Of a stretch of DNA of 7,239 nucleotides, positions 6,328-7,239 are shown in pieces (position 1 is the stretch's first letter; each line of letters starts with the position of its first letter). The notes below the pieces were generated by a model. The model saw only the letters and a program-made list of their open reading frames with translations, was not told the DNA's origin and did not search any database. The position numbers were made by a program, and so were the translations under genes. The DNA lies in NCBI GenBank assembly GCA_964389805.1, contig CAYMFU010000249.1, forward strand, positions 1 through 7,239. Direction: 5' to 3'. The stretch comes from JAGTVG01 sp964389805. GTDB lineage: Bacteria > Bacteroidota > Bacteroidia > Cytophagales > Cyclobacteriaceae.

Positions 6328-6411
6328 CAGTTCATCCGTAAAAGTTTAAAAGTACTTGAAAAACGCCGATCTTGGTATGTTTTGATACAATTTTAATTAA
6401 ACCTGAAGAAA

Positions 6412-6440
6412 AATAACATTTATGGCCTTCAGATGTTATT
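6412..6440. repeat. 8-bp inverted repeat between ccoI and the ABC exporter gene
   Basis: AATAACAT (6412-6419) and ATGTTATT (6433-6440) are perfect inverted copies separated by 13 bp. The centre is 85 to 100 bp from both start codons, midway in the divergent intergenic region. A second pair, CTGAAG (6403-6408) and CTTCAG (6427-6432), interlocks with it, and ACCTGA is directly repeated at 6401 and 6441. It could be a regulator-binding region serving one or both promoters. There is no T-run to make it a terminator, and both flanking genes point away from it. Confidence 0.4.
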
Positions 6441-6461
6441 ACCTGATAGAAATTGAATTAC

Positions 6462-6491
6462 TTTGCAGGTTCTATATAAGGTTGTTATAAT
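6462..6491 (+). promoter_or_regulatory. possible promoter of the ABC exporter gene
   Basis: TTTG (6462-6465) could serve as the -33 element, and TATAAT lies at 6486-6491. Read as an Escherichia-type promoter, TTGCAG and TATAAT are 17 bp apart. The -7 region fits the Bacteroidetes consensus TAnnTTTG poorly. The expected start near 6498 leaves a leader of about 23 nt before the ATG at 6521. This is a tentative call in an AT-rich stretch. Confidence 0.3.
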
Positions 6492-6520
6492 ATTAATTCA
6501 CGGATCAAATAATCTGAAAT

Positions 6521-7239
6521 ATGGCAAAATATCGTGCTTCACTTAAAAAGGTTTTCAGGACCATTATCTGGCCAAGGCGGCGACTTTTATTATTTGGGAT
6601 GGTCCTTATCATAATTAACCGTATGTCCGGCCTAGTTCTTCCCGGAGCTTCAAAATACCTAATAGATGAAGTTATTGCTAATGGGGATCTGGAATTTATG
6701 AAGATACTTCTGTTAGGTGTTTCAGGCGCCATTATCGTTCAAGCTACCAGTTCCTTTTTTCTTACCAGGATACTGAGTGTAGAAGCACAACATCTTATCT
6801 CAAAATTAAGATCTGAAGTTCAGCAGCATATCATTTATTTACCCATAAGGTTCTTTGACAATTCCAAATCAGGTGAACTGGTTTCCAGGATAATGACCGA
6901 TGTTGAGGGTGTTCGTAACCTGGTTGGTACCGGACTAGTGCAATTGTTCGGTGGAGTGTTAACTTCAATTGTTGCCCTGGTACTATTGATCAATATAAGC
7001 CCCTTGCTTACATTATATGTAGTCATCCCTCTTGCCATATTCGGCTTCATTTCCCTAAAGGCCTTTGCATATATCAGACCTATATTCAGGGAAAGGCGAA
7101 AGATCAATGCGGAAGTTACAGGGAGATTAACCGAATCTCTCGGAGGTATTCGGATCATTAAGGGCTTCAATGCTGAAAAGCAGGAAATCAATACCTTTTC
7201 TTTAGGGGTTGACCAAATCTTCAAAAATGTCCGCAAGAG
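6521..7239 (+). CDS. ABC exporter, transmembrane domain (MsbA/ABCB type), C-terminus outside window
   Basis: The frame is open from the ATG at 6521 to the window edge (239 codons). It encodes the start of a type IV (exporter) ABC transmembrane domain, the half that normally precedes a fused ATPase domain. Predicted helices lie at about 22-44 and 62-85, and a hairpin at about 135-182. The segment FFDNSKSGELVSRIMTDVEG (111-130) is the conserved first cytoplasmic coupling stretch of this family. The later GRLTESLGGIRIIKGFNAEK (201-220) is the conserved segment after helix four. Members export lipids, lipid A, peptides or drugs, and the substrate cannot be set from this part. The Walker motifs would lie beyond the edge. 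It is divergent from ccoI; no link to oxidase assembly is known. No Shine-Dalgarno is seen, as is usual in Bacteroidota. Confidence 0.93.
   Translation, partial: MAKYRASLKKVFRTIIWPRRRLLLFGMVLIIINRMSGLVLPGASKYLIDEVIANGDLEFMKILLLGVSGAIIVQATSSFFLTRILSVEAQHLISKLRSEVQQHIIYLPIRFFDNSKSGELVSRIMTDVEGVRNLVGTGLVQLFGGVLTSIVALVLLINISPLLTLYVVIPLAIFGFISLKAFAYIRPIFRERRKINAEVTGRLTESLGGIRIIKGFNAEKQEINTFSLGVDQIFKNVRK

Noticed and set aside
6380..6400. TTGATACAA on the plus strand as an Fnr site for ccoI
   Set aside because: Fnr sites need four bases between TTGAT and ATCAA half-sites. This has only TTG and CAA arms around three bases, and no TGA-N6-TCA pattern was found in the gap.
6505..7236. Minus-strand open frames of 75 and 133 codons at the right end
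   Set aside because: They are antisense to the ABC exporter, whose plus-strand frame reads as a continuous, typical exporter transmembrane domain to the edge.

Overview
The window looks like chromosomal DNA from a member of the Bacteroidota, most likely a marine Flavobacteriia. This is inferred from three things: the gene content (a cbb3 oxidase maturation set with CcoI and CcoS in the style of this phylum), the near absence of Shine-Dalgarno sequences, and one promoter that matches the Bacteroidetes -33/-7 consensus (TTG, 20 nt, TAnnTTTG). No rRNA, tRNA, CRISPR array or insertion sequence was seen. Genes cover nearly everything; the longest gap is 193 bp (6328-6520).

Layout from left to right. 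Positions 1-1281 (-) hold the first 427 codons of ccoN, the catalytic subunit of cbb3-type cytochrome c oxidase, cut by the window edge. Its 141-bp upstream gap carries a perfect Fnr-like dyad. Positions 1423-2256 (-) encode a membrane-anchored alpha/beta hydrolase with its own promoter. Positions 2376-2843 (+) encode a four-helix DoxX-family protein, divergent from the hydrolase and tail-to-tail with the next gene. Positions 2849-3602 (-) form a tight three-gene unit, in transcription order a DUF433 antitoxin, a DUF5615 PIN-like toxin and a 69-aa protein of unknown function. Positions 3674-6327 (-) hold ccoI and ccoS, overlapping by one base. From 6521 (+), divergent from ccoI, runs the transmembrane half of an ABC exporter, cut by the right edge.

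How the genes relate. CcoI is a copper-exporting P-type ATPase that supplies copper for the CuB centre of CcoN, and CcoS is needed for cofactor insertion into the same subunit. ccoI, ccoS and ccoN therefore belong to one low-oxygen respiration module and normally lie side by side. Here about 2.4 kb separates ccoS from ccoN: the toxin-antitoxin unit, the 69-aa gene, doxX and the hydrolase. The toxin gene is clearly AT-richer (about 27% GC by hand count over 3121-3420) than ccoN (about 43% over 601-900), which suggests it was acquired. ccoN keeps its own Fnr-like control site, while none was found in front of ccoI. The main points of interest are this split of the oxidase cluster, the third gene coupled to the toxin by a strong Shine-Dalgarno sequence inside the toxin's last codons, and several dyads in the promoter regions.
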